Source: Bacteroidia bacterium
GTDB taxonomy: Bacteria; Bacteroidota; Bacteroidia; J057
Assembly (NCBI GenBank): GCA_019695295.1
Contig: JAIBAH010000002.1
Location: 1-64,000 of the forward strand
Length of the DNA stretch: 64,000 nt
Reading direction: 5' to 3'
In this document: positions 15,969 to 25,375 of the stretch, piece after piece
Layout: the number at the start of each line of letters is the position of its first letter
Position numbering within the stretch: position 1 is the stretch's first letter
The notes under the pieces: generated by a model
Seen by the model: the letters and a program-made list of their open reading frames with translations, nothing else
Database searches by the model: none
Told to the model about the DNA's origin: nothing
Program-made: the position numbers and the translations under genes

Positions 15969-16833
15969 AAAAAAGATAGGAGAACGTATATTTTCTTTCT
16001 TTTCCGTCAAAGCCGGGTTTTTCCTGTATTTCTTTCAGTACTTTATTGGGCGCATAACTAAAGCGCAAATTAGAGCCCCCTGATTTTAGTCCGATCCATA
16101 AATTATTGCTGTCATAAAAATATTCAGTATTCAGATTCATGCCGGCTGTATTTTCGTTTTTTCCCTTCAGGATATTCTGACTGTTGTAATTATAGCTTAC
16201 GGTTTTTTCGGCCATATTTTCAGCCTCATTTTCCCAGACAATGTATTTTGTTGGCTTCTGTGGTGAATTTTCGTAAAAGCAGTCGCAGGTTTCTGCCGTT
16301 TTTCCGTTTACGATTTTTTTGATACGCAATTGTTTGGGAGAACCCTGAAGTCCATCATAAAAATAATAAATGGTTTCGTATAAATGGAAATCATTTTTAG
16401 GACCGTAGTTGAATTTTTTTTGCTGGTAAAGCGTCCCGTTTGAATTGTAGCGGTATGTAAGCTGATATGCTTCGTTGTTTTTTTTATTTCTGTAATATTC
16501 CCGGAAAAGCATTCCTTCCTCTTCCGTATAATAGTAGGAATGTTTCAGTATTGTATCACCCTCAGCAATCATGAAGAAAAGCGTCAGGCGTCCTTCAGTA
16601 TCAAACAGCCATTTTTCACTGAAGCCCGGCTCAGATTGGATGGTTGCAGATATTTCCCGGATTGCCCTTTCCTCAATAAATGCCGGATTGAAGTGGAGGA
16701 GCTCATCGCTTTGGTGTTTAAAACCACAGTCACTCACTGGTTTTGCCAGCAACATCTGTGAGTTTCCAGAAGAAGGAATTACAATTAATCCGAAAAGAAA
16801 AAAATAAATAAAACTTCTGCTCCGTATTTTCAT
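15961..16833 (-). CDS. Exported tyrosine-rich repeat protein
   Basis: 290 residues with signal peptide (FIYFFLFGLIVIPSSGNSQ). The mature part is a succession of short strand-turn units such as YQLTYRYNSNGTLYQQKKF, KTVSYNYNSQN and NLRFSYAPNKVLKEI. They are YD-like repeats reminiscent of RHS shells or antitoxin-type wrapping proteins, but this one is short and free-standing. Its 3' end overlaps the OppC-like permease start by 8 bases, so the pair is probably co-translated. Function unknown. Confidence 0.65.
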   Translation of the reverse strand: MKIRSRSFIYFFLFGLIVIPSSGNSQMLLAKPVSDCGFKHQSDELLHFNPAFIEERAIREISATIQSEPGFSEKWLFDTEGRLTLFFMIAEGDTILKHSYYYTEEEGMLFREYYRNKKNNEAYQLTYRYNSNGTLYQQKKFNYGPKNDFHLYETIYYFYDGLQGSPKQLRIKKIVNGKTAETCDCFYENSPQKPTKYIVWENEAENMAEKTVSYNYNSQNILKGKNENTAGMNLNTEYFYDSNNLWIGLKSGGSNLRFSYAPNKVLKEIQEKPGFDGKERKYTFSYLFYE

Positions 16834-16969
16834 GAAAAAATTTCAGGTTTTTTTATTTTAGTTCAAAAGTAACACATTTCCGGGATATGAACAACAGTAC
16901 ACCAATAAAATTATGTTCGTTGTGTTTTTTCAGGAACGGATTTGACACGAATAAAAACGCCAGCGGTAA

Positions 16970-17755
16970 TTATCCGAAAACCTCAGCAACGTTTCGGTTC
17001 GTAATTTCGCAGACCTGTTTTAATCCTGTGGACTGAATTTCCGCCAGCTGTTGAGCAATCAGGGGAATGTAACTGCTTTCATTTCGTTTCCCCCTGTGAG
17101 GTGTCGGAGGTAAAAAAGGGCTGTCGGTTTCCAGCACGAAGTGTTTTAAATCAATCTGACTGATAATTTCCGGTAAACTGGATTTTTTGTAGGTAATAAT
17201 TCCCCCGATTCCCATCTTAAAACCCGGAATAGAGGCTATTCTTTGGGCTTGTTCCAGATTGCCGTCAAAGCAGTGGAAAATCCCCCTTAATTCTTTGGTG
17301 CTTTCTATTTCAATCATTTCGATAGCCTCATCCAAAGTTTCTCTGCAATGCAGGATAATGGGCAGATTGTATTTTTTGGCCCACTCAATCTGGATGAGTA
17401 AAGCTTCTTTTTGTATCGCCAGTCTGGTTTTGTCCCAGTACATATCCAGCCCGGTTTCCCCGATTCCAAAGAAAGTTTTTTCCCCGTGCAGATTTCCTGC
17501 AATCAGCATTGCTTCCATTTCTTCCAGTATGTTTCTGAAATCTTCCTTCACCGAACAGGGATGAAGTCCTATCATAGGAAAGAAAAAATCATTATGAAGG
17601 TGACGCAATTCCAGCATGGAAGGAATCGTCTCCATATCAATATTGGGAAGGTAGATAGCGTCTAATACTTTCAGGGCTCTTTCCACTACCGCTGTTTTGT
17701 CGGAGTCGAATTGCGATAAATATAAATGTGAGTGAGTGTCTGTGAATTTTAGCAT
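16970..17755 (-). CDS. tatD: TatD-family metal-dependent hydrolase
   Basis: 261 residues, starting at MLKFTDTHSHLY (17755). All four metal-site blocks are visible: DTHSHL, GIGETGLD, LHCRETLDEA with FHCFDGN, and LETDSPFLPP followed by HRGKRNES. TatD enzymes are TIM-barrel deoxyribonucleases acting on DNA and D-aminoacyl-type substrates in repair and quality control. The upstream extension of the frame carries no family sequence. It lies 49 bases after aroC on the same strand, so the two may share a transcript. Confidence 0.92.
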   Translation of the reverse strand: MLKFTDTHSHLYLSQFDSDKTAVVERALKVLDAIYLPNIDMETIPSMLELRHLHNDFFFPMIGLHPCSVKEDFRNILEEMEAMLIAGNLHGEKTFFGIGETGLDMYWDKTRLAIQKEALLIQIEWAKKYNLPIILHCRETLDEAIEMIEIESTKELRGIFHCFDGNLEQAQRIASIPGFKMGIGGIITYKKSSLPEIISQIDLKHFVLETDSPFLPPTPHRGKRNESSYIPLIAQQLAEIQSTGLKQVCEITNRNVAEVFG

Positions 17756-17804
17756 ATTGTTTGGCTTATTTTTTTCGCAGTTAACCAGAAAGTACATCAA
17801 AAAG

Positions 17805-18887
17805 TTAAATCCTGCGGATTCGGTCAAGGAGAAACATATCAGCGAGTACAAGCGCAGTCATCGCCTCTACAATCGGGACAGCACGCGGTACAACACAAGG
17901 GTCATGCCGGCCTTTTGGCATCAGGACTACTTCTTCCCCTTCTGTATTGACCGTAGTCTGAGGTTGAAGAATCGTGGCAGTAGGCTTAAAGGCAACCCGG
18001 AAACAAATCGGTTCCCCATTGGAAATGCCTCCCTGAATGCCTCCGGAAAAATTGCTTCTTGTATGGATTTCTTTATTGAAGTCTGAGTAAAAAAGGTCGT
18101 TGTGCTGACTGCCCTTCATTTTTGTTCCCTCAAAACCGCTTCCGTATTCGAAACCTTTTACGGCATTGATACTTAACATTGCTGCACCAAGCAGGGCATG
18201 CAGTTTGCCAAAAACCGGCTCTCCCAGCCCTGCCGGAACCCCTGTAGCCTGACAACGGATGATTCCGCCCGTAGAATCACCGGACTTACGGACTTCATCT
18301 ATATACTCAAATGCCTTTGCGGAAAAATCAATATCCGGACACTGAACCGCCCGGCAGAAATCGGTCGTTAGGGAAAAATCGGTAGGCGTATCCAGATATT
18401 CAAGCGGACCAACTCCGGAAACCCATGCGTTGATGGTTAGTTCCGGGCATAATTTCCGAAGCAATAATCTGGCTACTGCACCTGCTGCTACTCTGCTGAT
18501 AGTCTCCCTCGCAGAGGAACGGCCTCCGCCTTTTTCGTCACGGATATGGTATTTTTTAAAATAGGTATAATCTGCATGGGATGGCCTGAACGCTTTCTGG
18601 ATTTCGCTGTAATCCAGAGGACGGGCATCTTTATTTCTGACCCAAAGTGTAAGCGGTGCACCGGTAGTAATGAAATCCACCGCTCCGGATAAAATTTCCA
18701 CTTTATCAGATTCTTTTCTCTGGCTGCTGATTCTGTTTTGCCCGGGCTTTCTTCGGTCGAGTTCCGACTGAATAAACTCCATATCCAATATAATTCCTGA
18801 AGGACATCCATCTATTATAACCCCAATTCCTTTTCCGTGCGACTCTCCGAAAGAAGTGATTCTGAAAATACTTCCCAATGTATTCAT
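17805..18887 (-). CDS. aroC: Chorismate synthase
   Basis: 360 residues, full length. AroC converts EPSP to chorismate, the last step of the shikimate pathway, with reduced FMN. Motifs: GESHGKGIG near the start, RRKPGQNRISSQRKE, FRPSHADYTYFKKYHIRD, GGGRSSARETISRVAAGA, GIQGGISNGEPI and the end region GRHDPCVVPRAVPIVEAM. A TAATTTTG box on the minus strand (18919-18912) lies about 25 bases before the ATG. tatD follows. Confidence 0.97.
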   Translation of the reverse strand: MNTLGSIFRITSFGESHGKGIGVIIDGCPSGIILDMEFIQSELDRRKPGQNRISSQRKESDKVEILSGAVDFITTGAPLTLWVRNKDARPLDYSEIQKAFRPSHADYTYFKKYHIRDEKGGGRSSARETISRVAAGAVARLLLRKLCPELTINAWVSGVGPLEYLDTPTDFSLTTDFCRAVQCPDIDFSAKAFEYIDEVRKSGDSTGGIIRCQATGVPAGLGEPVFGKLHALLGAAMLSINAVKGFEYGSGFEGTKMKGSQHNDLFYSDFNKEIHTRSNFSGGIQGGISNGEPICFRVAFKPTATILQPQTTVNTEGEEVVLMPKGRHDPCVVPRAVPIVEAMTALVLADMFLLDRIRRI

Positions 18888-19008
18888 GTAACTTTATTGT
18901 CTTATAATTTTCAAAATTACAAAAAAAAATGTAAAATACAGGAATTTTATAAACTGTTTCAATTCGGATTTCGTTCTATGGGAAAAAATATATTAAAAGC
19001 CCAATCCA

Positions 19009-20508
19009 ATGAGAAAAAAAAATATTTTCAATTTGTTGTTTTTCACAGTATTATTAAGTGCAGGGTTTGTTTCAGGATGTGAGAAAACGCCTGCCGTAGA
19101 GGAGAAGCCTGAGCTCCCTCCCAAAATTGCCCAGATTGTAACTACAAAATGTGCTGTTTCCGGATGTCATAATGCATTTCATGAAAGCCTGAATACCAGT
19201 GATTGGAATAGTATTATGAAAGGCTCAACCCGTTACGGCGCCGTTGTAGTACCTTACAATCCGGAATGGTCTCACTTCTTTCAGCATGTAAACCGTTATT
19301 CGGATTTGGGGTTTGTATTAAGTGCTGATGACCGGATGCCTCCTGTGCCTTTCGATAGCCTAAGCAGAGAAGAGGTTACAGAGATAAAAAACTGGATTAA
19401 TGACGGAGCCAAAAATGAATTTGGAAAATATTACTGGGAAAGTCAGGAAGTCAGGAGTAATAATAAAGCATTTATTTTGTGTTCCGGCAGCGACCTGATT
19501 GCTGTAGTGGATATCCCCTCCAATAAAATTATGCGTTATATCAGTGTAGGGGTAAATCCTGCTTCGGTAGAGTCTCCTCACTATATTGTCTTATCTCCGG
19601 ATAAAAAATATTTTTATGTTACTCTTATTCAGGGAACTGCAATAGAAAAATACAGAACGGATAATTATCAGTTTGAGGGTAGGGTAGTGGTGGCCAATAA
19701 TCCTTCCCTGATGGCGGTAAATCAAAGCGGAAACCGGATGCTGGTTACTCACTGGAATGATGATGTCACTTCTCCCAAAGTTTCATTGATTAATACAGAA
19801 AGTATGAGTGTGATGGACGTAATTATCGATGAACTTCCTTTTTCACACGGCCTTTCGGTTACTTCGGATTTTCTTACGGCCTACGTAAGCCCAAATGAAG
19901 GAAATTTCTTTGCTAAATATCGTTTGAAGGGAGATTTGAGCGGATTTCTGGATGCTGAAAAATTTCCGCTTGAGCCTACAGACCCTGTTCCTTCCGGAAC
20001 CAACAAATATTACCCTTATCAGGTACTGCTTTCTCCTGATCAGAGTAAATTGTTTATTACCTGCAGAAATACCAATGAGTTGCGGATATTCAATACTTCC
20101 AGTTATGACCTTACCGCAAAAATTCAATTAGACAGCCTGCCGAGACTAATGGTTTATGATAATGCGTCTGACCGTTTGTTTGTAGCCTGCGTGAAATCCA
20201 AAAATGTGGCAGCTCAGGGAAGCCTCAGGGGAAGCGTAGCCGTTGTGGATGGTATAAGCAATACACTGATAAAATATATTTATAATGTTGGACATCGCCC
20301 TCATGGAGTAGGGATTGACCCGGTACATAACCGCCTTTACGTTACTTCTGAAAATACTGGTGCCGTTGATGTACCTCATCATCCGATTCCGGGAGCGAAT
20401 TATCCGCCAGGCAAATTTAGTATAGTGAACTTGAATACACTGGAGCCGGTTTTGTCCCTTCAAACTGAAGTGGCAGAGTTTCCGACATCGCTTGTGATAT
20501 CTCAATAG
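19009..20508 (+). CDS. Lipoprotein with c-type heme motif and YVTN-type beta-propeller
   Basis: 499 residues. The lipobox is LSAGFVSGC. Residues about 40-135 form a small cytochrome-like region with IVTTKCAVSGCHNAFH, a C-x4-CH heme-attachment variant found in planctomycete- and Bacteroidota-type cytochromes, and ADDRMPP, whose Met may be the distal ligand. Residues about 145-495 are a YncE-like propeller: FILCSGSDLIAVVD, YIVLSPDKKYFYVTL, YQVLLSPDQSKLFITC, HGVGIDPVHNRLYVTSENTG. The combination suggests an extracytoplasmic redox or binding protein. It converges on the PhoX-like gene through a shared terminator. Confidence 0.8.
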   Translation: MRKKNIFNLLFFTVLLSAGFVSGCEKTPAVEEKPELPPKIAQIVTTKCAVSGCHNAFHESLNTSDWNSIMKGSTRYGAVVVPYNPEWSHFFQHVNRYSDLGFVLSADDRMPPVPFDSLSREEVTEIKNWINDGAKNEFGKYYWESQEVRSNNKAFILCSGSDLIAVVDIPSNKIMRYISVGVNPASVESPHYIVLSPDKKYFYVTLIQGTAIEKYRTDNYQFEGRVVVANNPSLMAVNQSGNRMLVTHWNDDVTSPKVSLINTESMSVMDVIIDELPFSHGLSVTSDFLTAYVSPNEGNFFAKYRLKGDLSGFLDAEKFPLEPTDPVPSGTNKYYPYQVLLSPDQSKLFITCRNTNELRIFNTSSYDLTAKIQLDSLPRLMVYDNASDRLFVACVKSKNVAAQGSLRGSVAVVDGISNTLIKYIYNVGHRPHGVGIDPVHNRLYVTSENTGAVDVPHHPIPGANYPPGKFSIVNLNTLEPVLSLQTEVAEFPTSLVISQ

Positions 20509-20533
20509 TCAGAGGCGGAAAAACAATTAATAT

Positions 20534-20584
20534 AAAAACGCAGGTTTTGTAAAGAAAATCTTTTTTACATGGCCCGCGTTTTTC
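20534..20584. terminator. Bidirectional terminator
   Basis: Outer arms AAAAACGC and GCGTTTTT enclose an inner TGTAAAGA...TCTTTTTTACA stem. A- and T-runs lie at both ends between two convergent genes. Confidence 0.75.
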
Positions 20585-20601
20585 TCTTATTTTATTCTCA
20601 G

Positions 20602-22470
20602 TCAGGGGGTAATCTGAATTTTAGTACTTAAAGTCTCTCCGTTATTCATCCTTAACCGTAGGGTGTAAATCCCTTCAGTGGAAAAAGCAGGTTTAATCTC
20701 TATTTTGTCTTTCATGATTTCTGCTTCAAATCCTACGGATTCTCCGTTGAGGGTTAAGATTTCAACTTCGTTTACACTAAAGGCCGGAGGATAAAATACA
20801 GTGAATTGCGTTGTTGCAGGGTTGGGTGTAACCCAAATGAGGTGTGGTGAGGAGAGCAAAAGAGCCTTTCCCAGGTCAAGAAAAAAGGAATTACCATTTT
20901 CTTCATATATTTTCATTTTATAATAATTCATTCCTCCCATAGGATAGTGATGTATATATTCATAAGTACGCTTACTGCTGCTAATGCCGGAGGTTAACTG
21001 TACTCCGATAGAGTCCCATTTTGTCATGTCCATAGAGTGATACAAAACAAATTGCGTTAAGTTTCTTTCTTTCAGGGTGCTCCACTGTATTTTCACCATT
21101 CTGTCTTCTAACTGTACTTTTCTTTCGCCTGCAATCATCGGTAATCCGCCATTTCCAAGGAATTCCTTTCTTGCAATAACCATTGCAAGGTCATCATCAA
21201 AACTGACCGGTTTTCCCCATGCGTCCGGCTGATTCGTGGTGATATTACTTCCCAGAGGATGCTGAATTGACATAAAAAGAAAACGAAAATCAGGAGAAAA
21301 AGTGATTCCGGTAGGCTCTGCGCCTGAGGGGGTACGCCCAAAAATTCTCACTTTGGGGTTTTCCTGTGTATGACCGCTATCCACTACCCATATGTAATTC
21401 AGGCTTCCGTCCTGTAATACCCAAAGATTCCCTTTTTCGTCAAAAGCGAGATTGTCATTCCCTGTTCCCCAGGGAATTTCCATACTGTCTGTTTCAGTAT
21501 GAATCATATAAGACCGATTGCCTGCAAAAGTCTGAAATTCCGTTACTTCAGTTCCGGTAAGAGGGTCAGAGTCCTGGAAGCTATAAACACTGTTTTCATT
21601 TTTTACGGCCAAATAAATTTTTCCGTCAACCGGGCTAATCTCTACATCTTCGATACCGCTGAAAACAGTAGCGCCTGCATTTTGAGAATACAAAAGCGTA
21701 TTATTACATTCCTCCGGGGTTGAGTTTGGAATCAGCACCCATTCTCCTGAGTCCGTTTTTGAACCTTTATACACATATAATTTTCCTGCGCTCAGGTTTT
21801 CTTCGGTGTCTGCCACAAATTTATAAAGATATCCTACAGCCATATCGGCTCCCTGATAGACAGTTCTCCGGTTCGGGTGAATCACAATGTTTTCGTGAGC
21901 CATATTACCCAAAGCCCAGAGCTTGTCTCCTCCCGGAAGTCCGCCGGGAAAATCCAGCACTTTACAGGTCGCCGGGTCAAATTCCGTAGCCCACCCGTAG
22001 TCAAAATATCCATCCCCGTTCAAATCCTCCTGAATAGCTTCTTCACAAACCACTACCGTATTCCAGGGAGTAACCGTACCGGAACAATGTCTTGAGCCAC
22101 CTCCTACCACAGAAAAGTCCACTGCCTGAGAACGAAGTACGTCCCAGCCTTTCCGGATAGAATCCCATTCTGCAGAAAGTACGGAAGCCCCTGCAACAGG
22201 CAACTCCGAACTGATAGAAATATATCCTTTTCTGCTGCTGCCATCAATTGGAACATATCCGGTAAAGTCAAAATTGTCGGGAAAATATCCTCCTTCTGTC
22301 AGGGAATCTCTGTGTTTTGCCAGAATTTGAAAAGCGTGAGTGTAGGGAATCTCAAAGGTGGGAGCCGGATAGCCAAATCCCAGGGAGGAAAAATCGCTTA
22401 CAGATTGTCCGTAAACAATACATTGAATCATCATTAATATGAAAACCGGTACTATTTTTTTGATTGCCAT
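20602..22470 (-). CDS. PhoX-like (DUF839) secreted protein with T9SS sorting domain
   Basis: 622 residues from MAIKKIVPVF. A Sec signal peptide is followed by the PhoX-type core: HCSGTVTPWNTVVVCEE (PhoX: SGGxTPWGTxLxxEE), ENIVIHPNRRTVYQGAD, YLYKFVAD, GIEDVEISPVDGKIYLAVK and a late GITFSPDFRFLFMSIQHP. PhoX enzymes are calcium/iron phosphatases; family members in Bacteroidota are often of unknown substrate. The last 85 residues form a type A sorting domain (WVTPNPATTQFTVF... EGIYTLRLRMNNGE...KIQITP), so export to the surface by type IX secretion is expected. An intervening segment (about 470-545) looks like a fibronectin-like linker. Confidence 0.85.
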   Translation of the reverse strand: MAIKKIVPVFILMMIQCIVYGQSVSDFSSLGFGYPAPTFEIPYTHAFQILAKHRDSLTEGGYFPDNFDFTGYVPIDGSSRKGYISISSELPVAGASVLSAEWDSIRKGWDVLRSQAVDFSVVGGGSRHCSGTVTPWNTVVVCEEAIQEDLNGDGYFDYGWATEFDPATCKVLDFPGGLPGGDKLWALGNMAHENIVIHPNRRTVYQGADMAVGYLYKFVADTEENLSAGKLYVYKGSKTDSGEWVLIPNSTPEECNNTLLYSQNAGATVFSGIEDVEISPVDGKIYLAVKNENSVYSFQDSDPLTGTEVTEFQTFAGNRSYMIHTETDSMEIPWGTGNDNLAFDEKGNLWVLQDGSLNYIWVVDSGHTQENPKVRIFGRTPSGAEPTGITFSPDFRFLFMSIQHPLGSNITTNQPDAWGKPVSFDDDLAMVIARKEFLGNGGLPMIAGERKVQLEDRMVKIQWSTLKERNLTQFVLYHSMDMTKWDSIGVQLTSGISSSKRTYEYIHHYPMGGMNYYKMKIYEENGNSFFLDLGKALLLSSPHLIWVTPNPATTQFTVFYPPAFSVNEVEILTLNGESVGFEAEIMKDKIEIKPAFSTEGIYTLRLRMNNGETLSTKIQITP

Positions 22471-22770
22471 AAGTTCTTTCGGAATTATTCCATACATAAC
22501 GTACTTTTATATTTGATGGTTTATTCGAAGGGCCTTTTAATATAAAGCCTGAACATTTACTGTACACTGAAAATCAATGTTAACGCCAGTTTTAGGTAAA
22601 ACAAATTAAATTGTTGTGGATAATTGAGAAAAAAATGAATTTTATTGCAAAAATATTTGCTAAATTCATTAATAGTGAATTACTTTGTTTGGATATTATA
22701 AATTTTGTAATTAAAGACTTTGGAATATATTTAAAATCGTATTAATTTATCAATCACTAATTTGTCATTT
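22471..22770. other. Divergent intergenic region, 300 bases
   Basis: Separates the minus-strand PhoX-like gene from the plus-strand paralogue pair. It is very AT-rich towards the right. No complete two-box promoter was found on either strand and no gene is seen. Confidence 0.5.
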
Positions 22771-23976
22771 ATGATCAGTTTATTCAAAAAACAAATTTTA
22801 TTTGCGGCAATTACAGGGGTTACTGCCTGTGGGGTTTTTGCTCAGTATGAGGCAGCGGTATTTGATTATCAGAATGGTACCTTCAATAACGGACAGGTGC
22901 TAAAAGCTGAAACGAACCTGATGATTTCAGGAGCTATACAACCGGATATAAACAGGGTTGAGGTTTCTGTTTATCATCCTGAAGGAAATCAGAAAAAAGC
23001 ACTTTATACCAATCAGTGGAAAAGGAGTTTTGATAATAATTCCAGCCTTTTTCAGATTCCGTTCAATTATTATCTCGGAGGCAATGAACAATATGATTTT
23101 GTTATCCGCTATTTCAAAACAGTAACTCCTGAAGAAAAAGAAGCATTAAGAACAGCTTTATATAACGCTATTGATAATTTTGTGGAACAGTCATTTTACG
23201 TAAAAAGAAAAAAGAACTATTCCAATAATCCCGAAAAAGCCGTTGTTGCAGAATTAAACGCTATTACGGCTGATATGCTGGAAATGTACAGAGGAAATTA
23301 TGAGAAAGTGTTTTTTCAGTATTCCAGCCTAATCACTGATTATATTGAACTTATGACAGATAAACGATTAACTTCAGAAGAGTCAGAAAGTATTGTAATC
23401 TACAAAAAGGACGAGTTGGGAAAAATCGCAGCATACCTGGATATCTATGAAAAAAGGCAGATTAAACTCAAAAAAATGTTGCATCAGGAAATTGATGCTG
23501 TGCTTACTCCTGAGCTTCTTGTATGTACAGACACAAGGGTAGCCAAAGAATACAAAACAGAAAAGGTTAGAGGAGAGCTGCCTGTAAATCTGGGATACGG
23601 AACAATATTACTGGATAATAACTACATCCGCCCTGATTTTGGGCTAACCCCTTTTATAGGAGTTTCCATGCCACTGTCAAATGCGGCTTTTGGGAGTGGA
23701 TTTTTGAGTAATTCTTCTTTATCAGCAGGAATATTAACCAATACATTCAAAGACAGAAATGAAAATATCGTAAAAGGACCTCTGTTTAACCGTCCGTTAT
23801 ATGTTTCCTATGGATACAGGGCATTGAAGTTTATCAGAATCAATGCAGGAACCGCAGTGGTTCAGGTGGCTCAGTCAAATGCAAATGCAAGCGGGTTGAA
23901 TACTTTTAGCTTCAGGCCTTTTGTTGGGGTGAGTGCTGAAATCAATTTATCAATGAGGCTTGGAAGTAAAAAATAA
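22771..23976 (+). CDS. Outer-membrane-type protein, paralogue A
   Basis: 401 residues, signal peptide ending GVFAQ. The mature N-terminus YEAAVFDYQNGTFNNGQVLKAE is shared nearly residue for residue with the next gene. An N-terminal beta-domain (to about 115), a helical middle (about 120-265: EEKEALRTALYNAIDNF, KKMLHQEIDAVL) and a C-terminal barrel-like part (GYGTILLDNNY, FIGVSMPLSNAAFGSGF, FRPFVGVSAEINLSMRLG) are visible. The start is the ATG at 22771, since the frame opens with a TTG nine bases earlier. The family is unknown to me. Confidence 0.75.
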   Translation: MISLFKKQILFAAITGVTACGVFAQYEAAVFDYQNGTFNNGQVLKAETNLMISGAIQPDINRVEVSVYHPEGNQKKALYTNQWKRSFDNNSSLFQIPFNYYLGGNEQYDFVIRYFKTVTPEEKEALRTALYNAIDNFVEQSFYVKRKKNYSNNPEKAVVAELNAITADMLEMYRGNYEKVFFQYSSLITDYIELMTDKRLTSEESESIVIYKKDELGKIAAYLDIYEKRQIKLKKMLHQEIDAVLTPELLVCTDTRVAKEYKTEKVRGELPVNLGYGTILLDNNYIRPDFGLTPFIGVSMPLSNAAFGSGFLSNSSLSAGILTNTFKDRNENIVKGPLFNRPLYVSYGYRALKFIRINAGTAVVQVAQSNANASGLNTFSFRPFVGVSAEINLSMRLGSKK

Positions 23977-24039
23977 ATAGTAATTATAACTTTTTTGCAA
24001 ACTTTTAGTTATAGAAGGGACTTTGGTTATTACATTAAA

Positions 24040-25269
24040 ATGAAAAAATTAAAAACAATTATTATGTTCTATTTCAAATCAACTTTATTTTTATTAGTTA
24101 GTTTGTTTACCACAACATTTGCTTTCGGGCAGTATGAGTCTGTTATCTTTGACTATCAAAATGCTTATTTCAACAATGGTCAACCTGTGCAGGCAGAATC
24201 CAATCTTATGTTCACAGGACCCATCAGTAAAAAAATTGAAAGGGTAGAAGTTTCGGTATTTAAGGCTAAAGGGAATACTAAAAAGCCGATTTATTCCAAT
24301 GCATGGAAACGCAGTTACGGAAACAGTCAGGAGTTATTTAACCTGCCTTTTAATTACAAACTGAAAGGAGACGCGAGTTATGATTTCGCCGTGGATTATT
24401 TCAGAGAGCTTAGCAAAGAAGAGAAAGCAGAGTTAAAGCAATCGGTTTATGAAGCAGTGGATAATTATCTTTCTCAGAGTTTCAGTATTAATGGCAGAAA
24501 GGTTACTATGCTCAACTCTGTGGATGCTGTAATGAGTGATATTAACAGTATTGTAAGAGAATCTTTTTATTATTACAGAAACGAAAGCGAAGTGGTTTTC
24601 CCGGGCTTTTCAGATATCGTAAAAAAAGGATTGAAATCGCTGGTTGGCAGAAAACTAAGTAATCAGGAAGCGGCAAATCTGGGAGATAATACGGATCATT
24701 CCGGAAGAGTTGCTTTAAGAGCGTCTTTGTTCGATAAAAGAATGGACGAACTTAAAAATGTAGCACACAATGAAATTGATCAGGTAATTAATACCCGTTT
24801 ACTGATTCGTTCTGACAACAGAATGGTACTGGATTATCCTACCGAACACACCCGTAACGATATCGCAATCAATGTCGGATACGGAGCTACTTATTTTAAC
24901 GGAGACCTTAAGAATCTTGACTATGGAAGAGGAACTTACCTCGGGTTGTCTTTTCCGTTGGGAAACAGTGCTTTAGGTGGACGTTTCTGGAGTAATTCTT
25001 CTATCTCGGCGGGTGCCTTCCTCAATAATTTTAAAGATAAAAATGACAATACAGTTACCGGACCAATCTTCGGAAGACCTTACTATGTTGCCTATGGTTA
25101 CAGAATGTTCAGATTCCTCCGACTCAATGCCGGTGCTACTTTCCTTCAGACTGATGCTTCCAATAACGGAGTAGGTAATATTAATACCAATACCCTGCAA
25201 ATCAGACCTTTTATAGGACTTAGTGCAGAGTTGAGATTCTGGTTAGGATTAGGAGATTCAAAAAGATAA
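24040..25269 (+). CDS. Outer-membrane-type protein, paralogue B
   Basis: 409 residues. A tandem paralogue of the preceding gene, 63 bases after it, with the same three-part layout. Shared blocks include YESVIFDYQNAYFNNGQPV, RVEVSVF, SNAWKRS, EEKAELKQSVYEAVDNYL, HNEIDQVI, LSFPLGNSALGG, SAGAFLNNFKDKND and ending PFIGLSAELRFWLGLG. The signal peptide ends TFAFGQ. ATGs at 24040 and 24064 are both possible starts. Together with the OmpA-family gene that follows, this is probably one outer-membrane module. Confidence 0.75.
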   Translation: MKKLKTIIMFYFKSTLFLLVSLFTTTFAFGQYESVIFDYQNAYFNNGQPVQAESNLMFTGPISKKIERVEVSVFKAKGNTKKPIYSNAWKRSYGNSQELFNLPFNYKLKGDASYDFAVDYFRELSKEEKAELKQSVYEAVDNYLSQSFSINGRKVTMLNSVDAVMSDINSIVRESFYYYRNESEVVFPGFSDIVKKGLKSLVGRKLSNQEAANLGDNTDHSGRVALRASLFDKRMDELKNVAHNEIDQVINTRLLIRSDNRMVLDYPTEHTRNDIAINVGYGATYFNGDLKNLDYGRGTYLGLSFPLGNSALGGRFWSNSSISAGAFLNNFKDKNDNTVTGPIFGRPYYVAYGYRMFRFLRLNAGATFLQTDASNNGVGNINTNTLQIRPFIGLSAELRFWLGLGDSKR

Positions 25270-25292
25270 AATTTGAATATTCTTATCGATAC

Positions 25293-25327
25293 TTTGATAT
25301 TCACTGTATTATGAAAGCATAATTTTG
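25293..25327 (+). promoter_or_regulatory. Candidate promoter for the OmpA-family gene
   Basis: TTTG at 25293-25296 and TAATTTTG at 25320-25327 with a 23-base spacer, at the long end of the usual range. It lies 48 bases before the ATG. Confidence 0.4.
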
Positions 25328-25375
25328 ATGAGATTGATTTCTTTAAAATTGAATAAACAATAAAAAAAGAGTAAA

